From: Thiohalobacter sp.
Lineage (GTDB): Bacteria; Pseudomonadota; Gammaproteobacteria; DSM-19610
NCBI GenBank assembly: GCA_027080445.1
Contig: JALWRY010000230.1
Coordinates: forward strand, 1-5,979
Direction of reading: 5' to 3'
DNA length: 5,979 bases
A model generated the notes under the pieces. That model did not search any database, was not told the DNA's origin, and saw nothing but the letters and a program-made list of their open reading frames with translations. Positions within the stretch are counted from its first letter, which is position 1. Every line of letters starts with the position of its first letter. Positions 5,852-5,979 of this stretch are shown here, one piece after another. A program made the translations under genes and the position numbers.

Positions 5852-5979
5852 TGACGGCGGTTAATGAACCTGTGCAGGGGGTTGACCCGGTAATTGAGGC
5901 AGCAATAGCGCAAGGCCTTGAAGCGCTGCCCTTCGACCTCGACAACCGGCAGATTGGCCAGCTGGCAGCGCTTCAAGGC
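5851..5979 (+). CDS. rsmG: 16S rRNA (guanine527-N7)-methyltransferase RsmG (GidB), N-terminal part
   Basis: The frame opens at ATG 5851, sharing the A of the mnmG stop (TGATG), and stays open for 43 codons to the window end. Such overlap implies translational coupling, which fits the absence of a good ribosome site. RsmG methylates N7 of G527 in 16S rRNA with S-adenosylmethionine; mnmG-rsmG is a conserved pair in gammaproteobacteria. The visible part (IEAAIAQGLEALPFDLDNRQ, then IGQLAAL) matches the N-terminal helices that precede the family's KWN...NLTA motif, which would lie beyond the window. The SAM-binding core is therefore not seen; the call rests mainly on position and helical pattern. 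Confidence 0.82.
   Translation, partial: MTAVNEPVQGVDPVIEAAIAQGLEALPFDLDNRQIGQLAALQG
5915..5979. repeat. 16-bp perfect inverted repeat within rsmG
   Basis: GCCTTGAAGCGCTGCC at 5915-5930 is the exact reverse complement of 5964-5979, separated by 33 bases. The right arm ends exactly at the window edge and could extend further. It lies in coding sequence (GLEALP and LAALQG). Confidence 0.8.

Overview
The window reads as a stretch of a gammaproteobacterial chromosome, moderately GC-rich. The evidence is an mnmG-rsmG pair with a stop/start overlap, an MnmG of almost exactly the E. coli length, and several exported envelope proteins including an outer-membrane barrel. The combination would suit an environmental (for example Chromatiales-like) gammaproteobacterium, but that placement is inference. 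All genes lie on the + strand.

Layout. (1) 1-506 is the C-terminal part of an outer-membrane beta-barrel/porin-like protein, closed by a textbook intrinsic terminator at 532-562. (2) 590-2653 holds three closely spaced genes for exported proteins: a roughly 400-residue protein built from two very similar BamC/NlpB-like units, a 111-residue low-complexity four-cysteine protein resembling HvfA/bufferin-type RiPP metallophore precursors, and a secreted DUF302 protein. (3) 2699-3763 is a family 4-type glycosyltransferase whose acidic EX7E-type motif is altered to D...Q. (4) 3764-3964 is a non-coding interval containing an AT-rich stretch (direct repeats and a weak hairpin) followed by an 88-bp element with 32-bp perfect inverted arms of the widespread GTCATTGCGAG...GCAATCTC repeat type. 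(5) 3965-5851 is mnmG, overlapped by one base by the start of rsmG, which runs off the window.

How the genes work together. mnmG and rsmG form the familiar translation-quality pair: tRNA wobble-uridine modification and 16S rRNA m7G methylation. The three-gene exported cluster has no recognised pathway. The most interesting question is whether the HvfA-like peptide is post-translationally modified or binds metal, because the usual MNIO (DUF692) and partner-protein genes are not next to it. No complete known mobile element, CRISPR array, tRNA or rRNA was seen.
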